Shown here: positions 1 to 10,225 of the stretch, piece by piece | Layout of the letters: each line of letters starts with the position of its first letter | How positions within the stretch are numbered: the first letter of the stretch is position 1 | Origin: Thermomicrobiales bacterium | Lineage (GTDB): Bacteria; Chloroflexota; Chloroflexia; Thermomicrobiales; UBA6265 | DNA length: 64,000 nucleotides | Direction of reading: 5' to 3' | Assembly (NCBI GenBank): GCA_030447415.1 | Contig: JAUJOZ010000003.1 | Span: 1 to 64,000, forward strand | The notes under the pieces: model-generated | Told to the model about the DNA's origin: nothing | The model's database searches: none | What the model saw: the letters and a program-made list of their open reading frames with translations, nothing else | Made by a program: the position numbers and the translations under genes

Positions 1-4
1 GGCG

Positions 5-88
5 GCCCCCAGCGTGGGCTCCTTGGGGGCGGCGGTCCACCGGCGGGGCCCCGGGCGGCGCGGGCGCCCCCGCACGCCCCGCCGGGTG
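5..88 (-). terminator. Two hairpins downstream of the first sugar-binding-protein gene
   Basis: Two inverted repeats follow the stop of the solute-binding-protein gene (minus strand). The nearer one pairs 38-49 with 76-88 (CACCGGCGGGGC against GCCCCGCCGGGTG, one bulged base). The farther one pairs 5-11 with 24-30 (GCCCCCA/TGGGGGC). Neither has a clear T-run. They could end transcription or protect the 3' end of the binding-protein mRNA. The next gene of this operon, if any, lies outside the window. Confidence 0.5.
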
Positions 89-112
89 CCCGACGTCACA
101 AGCCGACGGCGC

Positions 113-1438
113 TTACTCGTCCGCCGCGGCCGCGTCGACGAGCGCCTGGGTGAAAGCGTCGACATCGCGGTCGACGATGAACGACGCCGCCGCGTCGTAC
201 AGCGCCTGCTTGAACTGCGGGCTGGATGCTTCGCCGTGCGCCACCGAGGCGACGAGTTCGTCGTTGGCAAACGAATCGATCGACCACTGGTGATAGTCAG
301 AGAATTTGGTCCTGTCGATGTCGGTCCGGGCCGGGATGGAGCCCTTGAGCGGGTTGAAGGCTTCCTGCGCTTCCTTGGTGCCGATCACCTGGAGCCAGTT
401 CCGCGCGTTCTCGGCGTTGGGAGCGCCCTTCGGCAGGGTAAAGCAGTCGACGACGAGGACGAACGAGCCATCCGTGCCGGGGTGACTGACCCAGCCGATG
501 TTCTCGGTCACGTTCTTCGCGACGTACTCGCCGTACGCCCAGTCGCCCATCGAGTTGAAGCCGACCTTACCCTGGATCAGCGCGTCCACCGCGCCGTCCC
601 AGCTCAGGGCCGGGTGGTCCTCGTTGACGTAGTCCAGCATCTTGCCGAAGGTGGTCATCGCGTCTTTGACGGTCTGGTCGTCCCAGGCCGTCTCGCCGGC
701 GAAGAGCTTGTTGTACCCCTCGGGGCCGACGGCGCCAAGCAGCGTGTTCTCAAAGTTTTGGGCAGCGACGAAGGCATCCTTGCTGCCGAGGCCGAGAGCG
801 GGGATGCCTTTGGCCTTGAGCGCGTCGGCCGCCGTGAAGAAGTCGTCCGCCGTCATGCTTTCGCCGATGGTGACCCCGGCGTCGCCCAGAACCTGCTTGT
901 TGTACCAGAAGCCATTTCCTCGGTGGACGCCGACCGGAACGGCGTAGAGGTCGCCGTCCTGGGTCAACTGCTCGCGCAGGCCCTCAGGGACGACATCGTT
1001 CCACCCCTCGGACTCGTACAGGTCGGTGATCGGGTCCGTGTAGCCGGCGGCGACGTACTGGTCGAAGAGCTCGCGGCCGACGTGGGTCTGCCACGAGTCG
1101 GGCGGGTTGTTGCCCTGGAGGCGTGTCTGGAGCACGGCCTGGGCAGCACCACCACCGCCACCAGCCACCGCGGCGTTAACAATCTCGACGCCGGGGTACT
1201 TCGCCCGATAGGCCTCGAAGAGCTTCTCCAGAGCCGGTGCCTCACCGGGCGATGTCCACCAAGAGAAAATCTCCAGGTTGCCGGCGCCCTGCGCGGCCGC
1301 GCTTCGTGTGCGCAGGAGAAGGCCAAGCATCGGCGCACTGAGACCCAGCGCCGCCGCCCGCTTGAGCGCTTCACGGCGCGAGAGCCGTCCTGATAGGGTC
1401 GCCGCCAACAGGTCGTTAACCGTGTCCTGGTGCTGCAC
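113..1438 (-). CDS. Tat-exported sugar ABC transporter substrate-binding protein
   Basis: 441 residues, an extracellular solute-binding protein of the carbohydrate ABC (CUT1) type. The N-terminus has a twin-arginine motif (SRREALKRA, R21-R22) followed by a hydrophobic stretch and AAAQG, so it is probably exported folded by the Tat system. The mature part begins with LEIFSWWTSPGE, typical of glucose/mannose-type binding proteins, and the length fits the family. The GTG start at 1438 is chosen because a perfect AAAGGAGGACGATCG ribosome site precedes it. No permease gene follows before the window edge, so the membrane partners are probably outside. The exact sugar cannot be read from the sequence. 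Confidence 0.88.
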   Translation of the reverse strand: MQHQDTVNDLLAATLSGRLSRREALKRAAALGLSAPMLGLLLRTRSAAAQGAGNLEIFSWWTSPGEAPALEKLFEAYRAKYPGVEIVNAAVAGGGGGAAQAVLQTRLQGNNPPDSWQTHVGRELFDQYVAAGYTDPITDLYESEGWNDVVPEGLREQLTQDGDLYAVPVGVHRGNGFWYNKQVLGDAGVTIGESMTADDFFTAADALKAKGIPALGLGSKDAFVAAQNFENTLLGAVGPEGYNKLFAGETAWDDQTVKDAMTTFGKMLDYVNEDHPALSWDGAVDALIQGKVGFNSMGDWAYGEYVAKNVTENIGWVSHPGTDGSFVLVVDCFTLPKGAPNAENARNWLQVIGTKEAQEAFNPLKGSIPARTDIDRTKFSDYHQWSIDSFANDELVASVAHGEASSPQFKQALYDAAASFIVDRDVDAFTQALVDAAAADE

Positions 1439-1629
1439 CGATCGTCCTCCTTTAGGTGCGGATGGTCGCTCCGCACCGGCAAACGTCGCCTCGAATGCCC
1501 CAAATTACCGCGGCTTATACACGTCGGCTCGGAGGCCGTCAAGCGCGACCAGCGCGTGTCTTACAAGGTGCTTCCCGCTACGGGTGGACGGCGGGACTCG
1601 ATTGGACGAAGGCGGCGGCAAGCGATGCC

Positions 1630-2763
1630 CTACGCGGCCGGTGCGGCGCCGAGGAGCTTGTCGAGCGCCTCGACGAAGAAGTACTCCCCCCACATCACGC
1701 TCTCGTCGACGCCAAGCCCCTTGCGCTCGTGATAGCTGCCGTGGCGGAGGATGCCCTCCCAGCCTGGCATCTCGACCGCGAGGAACTCGGGGGTGCATAG
1801 CGTGCCGAGGATCGTCCGGGCGGCCGTCTCGTAGCGGGCCGCACGGGTGGACTCCTGGCTCAGCGAGGCGAGCTGGAAGAGACCGCTGGCGGCGATCGCC
1901 GCCGCCGAGCTCTCGTACGGTCGGGTGGGGTTTGGCTCCTCCCAATCGTTGGGGGGAATGCCGTGCGGCGGCGTGCGGTCGAGGTAGAAGTCGGCGCAGC
2001 GCTGGGCGGTGTCAAGGAAGCGGGCGTCCCCGGAGAGGCGATAGGCGGTGCCGAAGCCGTAGAGGGCCCACGCTTGCCCCCGCGCCCACGAGGAATCGTC
2101 GCGCCAGCCCTGGTGGGTCGACTGCCGCAGGAAGGCGCCCGTCTCCAGGTCAAACAGACCCTCGTGGGCGGTGCTACCGTCGCCGCGCACCAGATGGCGG
2201 CGGGTCGTCAGGCAATGCTCCGTGGCAACACGGAGGAGATTGGCGTCGCCGGTCCGGTTGGCGGCGTGGAAGATGATGCCGACGTTCATCATGATGTCGA
2301 TGAAGCAGCTCTCCGGCGCGACGAAGGAGCGGAGGTAGCGACCCTTTGGGTTGAACCGCAGCCCCATCGTTCGCCCGGCTTCGATGACAACGGCATCGTG
2401 AGTGGGGTCGCCGGTGAGGTCGTGCCAGCGCTTGTACGTGGACCAGAAGAGGAACCCGAGGTCGTGGACGTTGCGGTCGTGCTGCCGGTGCTCGATCAAT
2501 CGCGAGTAGTGCTCGGCCCGCTCCCGCCAGAAGGGATCGCCCGTGCGCCGGGCGAAGACCCAGATCATGCCGCCGAGGAACCCTTCGCACCAGTTCGTCC
2601 ACGACTCCTTGGCGTGGCGCCACTTGCCGCCCTCCGTGAACAGCGGAAAGTAGTCCGGATGGTCGGTGGTGAGATTGCGCACCTGCCGCTGGGCGAAGTC
2701 AAGGGCCCGCTCGGCAGCTTGTTCAGCGGCAGCGTCGGTTTGGAAGAGGTTGCTGTTGGCCAT
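1630..2763 (-). CDS. GH88-type unsaturated glucuronyl hydrolase
   Basis: 377 residues. It resembles glycoside hydrolase family 88, (alpha/alpha)6-barrel enzymes that remove the unsaturated uronic acid left at the non-reducing end by polysaccharide lyases. Family-like features are the N-terminal NWCEGFLGGMIWVFAR segment, the central segment with SCFIDIMMNVGI, and the DDSSWARGQAWALYGFG block, where family members keep catalytic and substrate-binding Asp/Arg/Trp residues. No signal peptide is seen, so it should act in the cytoplasm on imported oligosaccharides. The ATG at 2763 is chosen over an upstream in-frame ATG at 2835 because GCAAGGAGCAACC lies directly before it. It lies 190 bases upstream of the sugar-binding-protein gene on the same strand, which suggests a shared role in uronate-containing glycan use. 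Confidence 0.82.
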   Translation of the reverse strand: MANSNLFQTDAAAEQAAERALDFAQRQVRNLTTDHPDYFPLFTEGGKWRHAKESWTNWCEGFLGGMIWVFARRTGDPFWRERAEHYSRLIEHRQHDRNVHDLGFLFWSTYKRWHDLTGDPTHDAVVIEAGRTMGLRFNPKGRYLRSFVAPESCFIDIMMNVGIIFHAANRTGDANLLRVATEHCLTTRRHLVRGDGSTAHEGLFDLETGAFLRQSTHQGWRDDSSWARGQAWALYGFGTAYRLSGDARFLDTAQRCADFYLDRTPPHGIPPNDWEEPNPTRPYESSAAAIAASGLFQLASLSQESTRAARYETAARTILGTLCTPEFLAVEMPGWEGILRHGSYHERKGLGVDESVMWGEYFFVEALDKLLGAAPAA

Positions 2764-3390
2764 GGTTGCTCCTTGCTGGTGCGAGACCGGACCAAGTGAC
2801 CTACGATCAGCACAACAGCGCGGTGCGGCACTCATCGGCGTGGTTGCTCATGCGAAAGAAGCTACGTTGTTGGCCGAGCGCACGACGCGCCTCCGCTGAG
2901 GACCCGTCGCGACGGAGCGATTGGGACCAGGAGACCGGTCGCAGGTTCGCGTCCCCTGAATAGGACGACGGGTCCTACGCGTTTGGCCCACGCCCTCGTC
3001 CGATCAACACGTCAGAACGTCTTGGCGGGCGATAGACGACAAAGCCACCCTCCCGAACGTCATGAACGAAACGAAACAACATAGTCGCATCGTTTGCGAC
3101 CGAAGCGGACGATTGTCCGGAGTCATGAGTCGCCAGGACATGCTTGAAGGCGGCGCGATCTGGCAGATTTCCGAGGTCTCCGAGATGAGGCCATCCGATG
3201 GCATCACCTGACGCTCCCTGAAGAGTTGAACGATCTCGGATTTCAATACTTGGTGCGCAACGTCGTCCATCGCTCGAGATCGGTCAGTATGAGCTCCTCA
3301 CGCCGGGACTTCCCTCTCCATGGGTCCACCCTCGGCCAACGCGCGAACGACCCGAACCACAACGACGGTCTGGTATCTAGAAGCACGTGC
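2764..3390. other. Intergenic region, no supported gene
   Basis: About 0.6 kb between two minus-strand genes. Parts (around 3040-3260) are visibly less GC-rich than the surroundings. Short open frames exist, including an 88-residue one on the minus strand at 3004-3270, but none has a recognisable domain or a good ribosome site. It may contain the promoter for the hydrolase gene. Confidence 0.5.
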
Positions 3391-4215
3391 TCACTGTCCC
3401 TTGAACCGCGGGGCGCGCTTCTCGCGGAAGGCGGCGACCCCTTCCTGTCCGTCCTCCGTCGTCGCGGCCAGGGCTCCGGCCAGAGCTTCCGAGGCCATTC
3501 CTGCGCCACCCACGCTGATGCCGTCGATCAGCTGCTTGGCGAGCTGGACAGCGACGGGTGCGTTCGCGGCGATCTGCTCCGCCAGCGCCCGCGCTCGGGG
3601 CGAAAGGGCATCGCGGGGATGGACTTCGTTGACGAGCCCCCAGCGCTCGGCCGTTGCCGCGTCGACGCGGGCACCGGTCAGGATCAGCTGCTTCGCGCGG
3701 GATGCGCCGATGAGCGCGGGGAGGCGGCTCGTGCCACCCCAGCCGGGGACGGTCCCGAGCTTGACCTCCGGCATTGTCAGCTCCGCCCCTTCCACGGCCA
3801 AGCGGAGGTCGGCGGCCAGGGCTAGCTCCAGCCCCCCGCCGAAGGCAAGCCCATTGAGGACGGCAATCACCGGCTGGCGCAGACGCGCGAAGCGGTCGAA
3901 GACGCGGTGGCCCTCCGGGATCCAGTTACGCCACATGCCCAGCGGGTCGAGCGCGGCCCAGGCATTGACGTCGGCGCCGACGCAGAAGGCGCGCTCACCG
4001 GCGCCGGTCAGCAGCACGACCCGGACCTCGCGGTCACGCTCCAGCTCGGCGAGCGCCGCTTCGAGGTGCCGCAGCATCGGGGGATCGATGGCATTGAGCT
4101 TTTCTGGTCGGTTCAGGGTCAACGTCGCGATCGATCCCTGGCGTCCGACCAGGACCCGATCTTCTTCTCCCCCTTCACCCCCTGTGCGAAGCGGCGCCCC
4201 CTCAACCCTCTCCAT
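3391..4215 (-). CDS. Enoyl-CoA hydratase/isomerase family protein
   Basis: 274 residues, a crotonase-fold enzyme. Residues about 20-210 carry the family features: ATLTLNRPEKLNAID near the N-terminus, the oxyanion-hole segment GAGERAFCVGADVNAW, and VLNGLAFGGGLELALAADLRLA followed by MPEVKLGTVPGWGGTSRLP, where the Glu/Gly active-site loop sits. It probably hydrates or isomerises an acyl-CoA in the cytoplasm. The start at 4215 is supported by GAGGAG ten bases upstream; that site lies at the end of the preceding GMC oxidoreductase gene, whose stop is only 5 bases away, so the two are co-transcribed. The acyl-CoA substrate is unknown. The window also has a CoA transferase nearby. Confidence 0.85.
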   Translation of the reverse strand: MERVEGAPLRTGGEGGEEDRVLVGRQGSIATLTLNRPEKLNAIDPPMLRHLEAALAELERDREVRVVLLTGAGERAFCVGADVNAWAALDPLGMWRNWIPEGHRVFDRFARLRQPVIAVLNGLAFGGGLELALAADLRLAVEGAELTMPEVKLGTVPGWGGTSRLPALIGASRAKQLILTGARVDAATAERWGLVNEVHPRDALSPRARALAEQIAANAPVAVQLAKQLIDGISVGGAGMASEALAGALAATTEDGQEGVAAFREKRAPRFKGQ

Positions 4216-4220
4216 CCCGC

Positions 4221-6491
4221 TCACTGCTCCTCGCCACGCCGCATGCGGTCGGCGAGCCGCTCCGCGGCTCGCAGGCAGAGCGCCCAGAGGGTCATCGTCG
4301 GGTTGATACCGGGGCAGGTCGGAAAGACGGCGCCGGAGAAGACGTAGAGGCCCGGTGTGTCGTGGACCCGCAACTCGCGGTCGACGACGCTGGCGGCCGG
4401 GTCCTCCCCGATGCGGCAACCGCCGAGATCGTGGCTGCTGGCGGCACCGGTGAAGCGTGGTCCGTTCCAGGTCTTGGTGGCACCCATTCGCCGCAAGATC
4501 TCGTCGCCCTTGGCCTCCATCCACGCGGCGAGACGGTGCTCGTTCGGCTGGAGGTCGTAGGTGACACGGACGAGGGGGAGGCCGTAGCCGCCACGGTCGC
4601 GCCGGTGGGGGTGAAGATCGACGAAGTTGGCCGCGTAGGGCAGGGCGTCGGGTTGGATGCGACAAACGCCCCAGTGCTGCCAATCGCGGATGTGAGCCTT
4701 GTAGTGGCTCCCCCAACGCGGGACGTCCTCCGGCAGGGCCTCGCGGCTGATCGCGATCGGCAAGAACTCGTTCTCGGCGCCGAGGGTGGCGCCACCGAGG
4801 AAGCCGTGGGCGAACGAGTCGAACTGGTCGGAAAGGAGGTCGTCGAGGGCGATCGCCTGGGCCGCCGGTCCTGTGTGGCGATTGAAGACGACGTCCGGAA
4901 AGTGCCCATCGACGTGGGCAAACATCTTGGCCATGTAGTGCTTGCCGACCTGGCCGGTCGCGTTACCGAGGCCATCGGGGTGCTTCGCGTCGCCGGAGAT
5001 CAGGAGGAGACGGAGGTTTTCGTAGGTGTAGGCGCAGAGGATGACAACGTCGGCCTCCTGGACGTAACGCGTCCCGTCGGCGGCGACGTACTGAACCCCG
5101 GTCGCTCGGCCGTCGCCGTCCGTCACGACGCGGAGCACGCGGCAGTGGGTGCGCAAGTCCAGGTTGCCGGTAGCGAGCGCCTCGGGCACGCTGGAGTGCC
5201 CGGGGTGCCACTTGTCGTCGGTGAAGGAGCCGAAGCCGCTGCTCCAAGCCGTGTACGCAGTGGCGGGACGGCCATCGTAGGGCACGCTGTTCATCCCAAC
5301 CGGCACCATGTGAGGGTGGTAGCCCATCTCGGCCGTCACCCGTCGGAACATCTCCCCCATCCGGAAGTCGCGCAGTGGTGGCATCGGGTACGGGGTGCTA
5401 CGGGGGATGAAGGGGTTCCCCTCGTCGCCGGTGACGCCGACGATGCGTTCGGCTTTGGCGAAGTACGGCTCGAGCTCCTCGTACGTCACCGGCCAGTCCA
5501 CCACGGTACAACCTTCGGGAATCGCCTTCGGCCCCCAGCGTTCAAGGGCGTAGGAGCGGAAGCGGAAGTGGTGGGGGTGGAAGCGGCGGAGCCAAGCGCC
5601 ATAGTGGACGATAGAGCCGCCGACGCCGTTCATCATCCGGCCGAGCGAGAAGGTGATCTCCCGGTCCGGCTCGACGACGCCGCGGCGCCAGCGGGGGGTC
5701 TCGCTCAGGAACTTGGGCCCCATATTGCCCCGGCACCAGTAGGCGGCGCCCAACTCATCCGGGATGAAGTCATGCTTGGTCCGCCAGGGGCCGGCTTCCA
5801 GCCCGACCACCTTCAGCCCCGCCCGCGCCAGCACCGGGGCGATGACGCCGCCAACGCCCCCCATGCCGACCAAGACAACATCGGCGCGACCGCTCGGGGG
5901 CTCGCTGCCCCGCTGCGGCTCGTAGCCTGGTATCTCGTCCGGCGTGCCGTCCATCGCGCCGAGGTGGTAGCCGACGTCGGCCAGTGACTGGATGACGCCG
6001 CCCTTGGTCACCGGCGTCGCCGAGAGGTTCTCCTCGGCCGAGTTCTCCAGCCACACCCCCGGGTGGCCGAGGGTGCGCCAGCCGAGCTTGTCGCGGTTGC
6101 CCCCGTAGGCGGGGTCGGCGAAGAGTCCCTCCTGCATGTGGGCCCGCACCAAGTCGAAGAAGGGGCGCTGCGGCGGGACGCGAAAAAGGCGCTCGGGGAG
6201 CTCACCTCGCTCCAGTGCCGTCAGCAGCTCGTCCTGCGCGTCCGGCGCGGCGTCGGCGAAGGATGTCTGCCCGCGCTCGCTGGCGACGCGGTCGAGTCCG
6301 GCCAGGCCAAGGCGGTAGGTCTCGACGTGGTCCGCGTAGGCGCCGGCGAGCGCACGATCCACGTACACGGCGACACCGATCTCGGTTGCGCCGGGGCCGT
6401 CGGCGTCGGCGGGGAAGAGGCGCTCGAAGAGGGCCGCTGCCGTGCGCGCCTCGTGCGGGTTCAAGCTGATCAGGCCCGAGGATGGGTTCAT
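4221..6491 (-). CDS. GMC oxidoreductase with fused gluconate 2-dehydrogenase subunit 3-like domain
   Basis: 756 residues, longer than a usual GMC flavoprotein. Residues about 10-150 look like the small (subunit 3/gamma) protein of membrane-bound gluconate 2-dehydrogenases (AALFERLFPADADGPGA and the following helices). Residues about 203-756 are the FAD-binding GMC flavoprotein: dinucleotide motif VLVGMGGVGG at 207-215, central NGVGGSIVHYGAWLRR, and the C-terminal SHDLGGCR and GINPTMTLWAL blocks holding the catalytic His and the conserved Asn. It probably oxidises a sugar or sugar acid and passes electrons to a cytochrome or quinone. In most relatives the two parts are separate genes. No haem-binding CXXCH protein is beside it. 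It is the first gene of a pair with the enoyl-CoA hydratase. Confidence 0.86.
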   Translation of the reverse strand: MNPSSGLISLNPHEARTAAALFERLFPADADGPGATEIGVAVYVDRALAGAYADHVETYRLGLAGLDRVASERGQTSFADAAPDAQDELLTALERGELPERLFRVPPQRPFFDLVRAHMQEGLFADPAYGGNRDKLGWRTLGHPGVWLENSAEENLSATPVTKGGVIQSLADVGYHLGAMDGTPDEIPGYEPQRGSEPPSGRADVVLVGMGGVGGVIAPVLARAGLKVVGLEAGPWRTKHDFIPDELGAAYWCRGNMGPKFLSETPRWRRGVVEPDREITFSLGRMMNGVGGSIVHYGAWLRRFHPHHFRFRSYALERWGPKAIPEGCTVVDWPVTYEELEPYFAKAERIVGVTGDEGNPFIPRSTPYPMPPLRDFRMGEMFRRVTAEMGYHPHMVPVGMNSVPYDGRPATAYTAWSSGFGSFTDDKWHPGHSSVPEALATGNLDLRTHCRVLRVVTDGDGRATGVQYVAADGTRYVQEADVVILCAYTYENLRLLLISGDAKHPDGLGNATGQVGKHYMAKMFAHVDGHFPDVVFNRHTGPAAQAIALDDLLSDQFDSFAHGFLGGATLGAENEFLPIAISREALPEDVPRWGSHYKAHIRDWQHWGVCRIQPDALPYAANFVDLHPHRRDRGGYGLPLVRVTYDLQPNEHRLAAWMEAKGDEILRRMGATKTWNGPRFTGAASSHDLGGCRIGEDPAASVVDRELRVHDTPGLYVFSGAVFPTCPGINPTMTLWALCLRAAERLADRMRRGEEQ

Positions 6492-6724
6492 ACGCTGGCT
6501 TCCGATACCGACACCCGGCGTTCAGGAGCGTCGGGAGGCGACGCGCGGCAGGTCCCCCGGTCCCACGTCTGGCGGGAACACGAGGCGCCGCAGTGTACCG
6601 AACCGCGAGATGGATGACGTGCCTGTCAGTACTGGAGTGCCGGGTTAGTTCTGCGCCACGGGCGTCGGTACGATTACGCCCGCCGGTCGAGGCAGAGGAA
6701 TTGCCGCCTTGGGGGAGCACGCCG

Positions 6725-7090
6725 ATGCAGGTCAAAGGTATCGGATGGCTGGGGACACGGACCGAGAGGTTCGACGAGATGGTCGCCTTCTACCGCGACA
6801 TCCTCGGCCTCCGCCTCGCGCACCACGAACCGGACTTTGCGGTCTTCCGGTGCGCCAACGGGGACATCGTGGAGGTGTTCGGGACCGGCAATTCGAACCA
6901 ATCGCATTTCACGACCGGTCCGGTGGCCGGCTTCACGGTCGACGACGTGGCCGCGGGGCGGGCCGAGCTCGAGGCGGCCGGCATCGCCTTCATCAGTGAG
7001 ACCCGCACGGTCGACGACTACAGCTGGTCGCATTTTCGCGGTCCGGATGGCAACGTCTATGAGCTGTCGAGCGTCCCACCCCCCGGCTGA
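6725..7090 (+). CDS. VOC (glyoxalase/bleomycin-resistance) family protein
   Basis: 121 residues, one vicinal-oxygen-chelate domain made of two beta-alpha-beta-beta-beta units (RFDEMVAFYRDILGLRL at the start, FRGPDGNVYELSS at the end). The conserved terminal Glu of the metal site is present in NVYELS. Substrates of this superfamily vary too much to name a reaction. The ATG at 6725 is preceded by GGGGGAGC. Its last 34 bases overlap the 3' end of the convergent CoA transferase gene, so the two cannot both be extended. Confidence 0.8.
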   Translation: MQVKGIGWLGTRTERFDEMVAFYRDILGLRLAHHEPDFAVFRCANGDIVEVFGTGNSNQSHFTTGPVAGFTVDDVAAGRAELEAAGIAFISETRTVDDYSWSHFRGPDGNVYELSSVPPPG

Positions 7091-8718
7091 GGTGGGATCG
7101 ACGCTCTCCGTGCTGGGTAACCGACCGACCGTTCCGGCAGGGACAGCTCCATCGGCTCCGGCCGGAAGAGGCGCGCGTCCATCGGTCGCAACGCGGAGCT
7201 GACGCGAAGCGGGACCTCGACCCGGTCGAGGATGTCGCGCTGGAGGTCGACGCCGGGAGCGAGCTCGGTCACGGTGAGGCCGTCGGGTTCCAGTCGGAGG
7301 ACGCAACGCTCGGTGACGTAGGTGACCTCTTGACCCCGATCCCGTGCCATCCGCCCGCTGAAGGTGACGTGCTCCACCTCGCGCACGAACTTGGGCGTCG
7401 CCCCCTCCTGCACGATCCGGAGATGACCGTCCGCCAGCGCCAGCTTGAGGCCGCCGGCGGTGAGGTAGCCCGAGAACACGAGGTGACGGGCGCGGGCGGT
7501 GATGTCGACGAATCCGCCGGCGCCGGCGGTGACATGCGGCCGGGCGGCGAGGCGGGAGACGTTGACGTTGCCGTCCGCATCCACTTGCATGAACGAAAGG
7601 AGGCTGCGGTCGAACCCGCCTCCCTGGAAGTAGGTGAACTGGGCGGGGGAGGGGACGATCGCCTGGGCGTTGGCGGCGCAGCCGAACTGGAAACCAAGGA
7701 GCGGCACCCCGCCGACGGCCCCCTGCTCGATCACCCAGGTCACGGCCTCGCCCAGCCCTTCCTCCAGCAGGACCCGTGGGATCAGGGCGGAAATGCCGAA
7801 GCCTAGGTTCACCACGTCGCCCTGCCGCAGCTCCATCGCGGCCCGGCGCGCGATCACTTTGTCCGCGCCCCACTCGGCCGCCTCAAACGTGGCCAACGGG
7901 CGGCGCACTTCGCCGCTAATCGCGGGGTCATAGGACGTCTGCGTTGTCTGCATCTGGTCCGGGTCCAGGACAACGCGGTCGACAAGGACGCTCGGAATGT
8001 GGACCCGCTGTGGCGGTAACGACCCGGCCGTGGTCAGGCGCTTGACCTGGGCGATGACGACGCCACCGTTGGCCCGGGCCGCGAGCGCCTGGTCGAGGGC
8101 GCCGAGATAGGCCCCCTCGTGCTCCATCGAGATGTTGCCGCGCTCGTCGGCGGTGGTGCCGCGGACGATGGCGACATCGACCGGGATCGCTCGGAAGTAG
8201 AGCCATTCCTCCCCATCGAACGCGACGACGCGGACGAGCTCCTCGGTCGTGGCGTCGTTCATCCGGCCTCCCTGGCGGCGTGGATCGACGAAGGTGTCGA
8301 GACCGACTTTGGTCAGCACGCCCGGCCGGCCGGCGGCCGCATCGGCGTGCATATGGAAGAGGACGCCACTTGGCAGGTTGTAGGCCTCGACCTCGTTCTC
8401 GTGAATCATCCGCCAGATGGCGGGTGACGGCATTGACGACGGTCCGCTGGGGTAGCTGCCGGCGATTACCCGCTTGATTAGCCCGGGCCGAGCCAGGTGG
8501 TCGATGCCCGCGATGCCGTACATGTCGCCGGCGGCGATCGGGTGCAGCGTCGTTAGCTCGCGCGGCGCACCGGTGGCGGCGAAGCGCTCGCCGATGGCGC
8601 GCAGCATCGCGTCGGGGCAGCCGAGGCCGCTCGACGAGCTGACCGAGACCGTCGACCCGTCCGGGACGAGGGCAGCCGCCGCCGCGAGCGAGACGACCTT
8701 GCTGCCGTCGGCCGTCAT
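7057..8718 (-). CDS. Acyl-CoA:acetate/3-ketoacid-type CoA transferase, alpha and beta halves fused
   Basis: 553 residues. The N-terminal half (about 1-255) resembles the alpha subunit of family I CoA transferases (glycine-rich GSTVSVSSSSGLGCPDAML), and the C-terminal half (about 275-530) the beta subunit, with VIEQGAVGGVPLLG, where the catalytic Glu is expected, and GGFVDITARARHLVFSG. A single-chain arrangement is known for part of this family. It moves CoA between a carboxylic acid and an acyl-CoA donor in the cytoplasm. The start ATG at 8718 overlaps the stop of a small upstream gene by one base (TGATG), a sign of translational coupling. It may activate an acid for the neighbouring enoyl-CoA hydratase; this is inferred from position only. 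Confidence 0.86.
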   Translation of the reverse strand: MTADGSKVVSLAAAAALVPDGSTVSVSSSSGLGCPDAMLRAIGERFAATGAPRELTTLHPIAAGDMYGIAGIDHLARPGLIKRVIAGSYPSGPSSMPSPAIWRMIHENEVEAYNLPSGVLFHMHADAAAGRPGVLTKVGLDTFVDPRRQGGRMNDATTEELVRVVAFDGEEWLYFRAIPVDVAIVRGTTADERGNISMEHEGAYLGALDQALAARANGGVVIAQVKRLTTAGSLPPQRVHIPSVLVDRVVLDPDQMQTTQTSYDPAISGEVRRPLATFEAAEWGADKVIARRAAMELRQGDVVNLGFGISALIPRVLLEEGLGEAVTWVIEQGAVGGVPLLGFQFGCAANAQAIVPSPAQFTYFQGGGFDRSLLSFMQVDADGNVNVSRLAARPHVTAGAGGFVDITARARHLVFSGYLTAGGLKLALADGHLRIVQEGATPKFVREVEHVTFSGRMARDRGQEVTYVTERCVLRLEPDGLTVTELAPGVDLQRDILDRVEVPLRVSSALRPMDARLFRPEPMELSLPERSVGYPARRASIPPQPGGGTLDSS

Positions 8719-8966
8719 CAGCGGTCCACCCCGGTGCGTCCACCCATGAAGTCAGGCACCATCACGACGACGTGACGGCGACCGATGCGAACCCCAGCGG
8801 CATCAATCCGCCGCATGACCGCCAGCCACCCAGCGATAAGGCCACGAGTGATCGGGACGAAGGACGAAGGGATCACGACCTTGGGCGAGGCGTCTCTGAA
8901 GAGGCGTGCCACGCGCACCCCAGCAAGCGCCCGCAGCGCACCGAGGACCTGGAGCAGCTTCCTCAC
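8718..8966 (-). CDS. Small protein of unknown function, coupled to the CoA transferase gene
   Basis: 82 residues, not recognised. It is rich in Arg, Val and Ala with a central SSFVPITRGLIAGWLAVMRRID segment that could be an amphipathic or membrane-associated helix, and no signal peptide or metal motif. The evidence for a real gene is translational: the GTG start at 8966 follows a perfect AAGGAGG with six bases of spacing, and the stop overlaps the ATG of the CoA transferase gene as TGATG. It could be a small partner of the transferase or a leader-type gene that sets its translation. Without the ribosome site it would be dismissed. Confidence 0.6.
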   Translation of the reverse strand: MRKLLQVLGALRALAGVRVARLFRDASPKVVIPSSFVPITRGLIAGWLAVMRRIDAAGVRIGRRHVVVMVPDFMGGRTGVDR

Positions 8967-9058
8967 CGTCGTCCTCCTTCTCGCGCGCCGTCCGGTTCCG
9001 GCCTGCGCGCGGCCTGGTGTGCCCAACGCGCGACGAAGCCACCCCTCCTCCAAGCGGG

Positions 9059-10144
<1,086 letters not shown>

Positions 10145-10225
10145 TCAGCGAACCGACACCCACCGCGGCAATCGTCCCCGCCGCGAGCCAGCCCACAGCA
10201 GCGATACCTGCCGGCTGCCAGTTGC

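Noticed and set aside
113-1438. Long plus-strand open frames opposite the first binding protein
   Set aside because: Arg-rich composition and perfect opposition to a clear gene show they are shadows.
2925-2980. Possible tRNA end (GGTTCGCGTCC)
   Set aside because: No cloverleaf could be formed with the 70 bases upstream.
3004-3270. 88-residue minus-strand open frame in lower-GC DNA
   Set aside because: No domain, no ribosome site, and overlapping frames of similar length.
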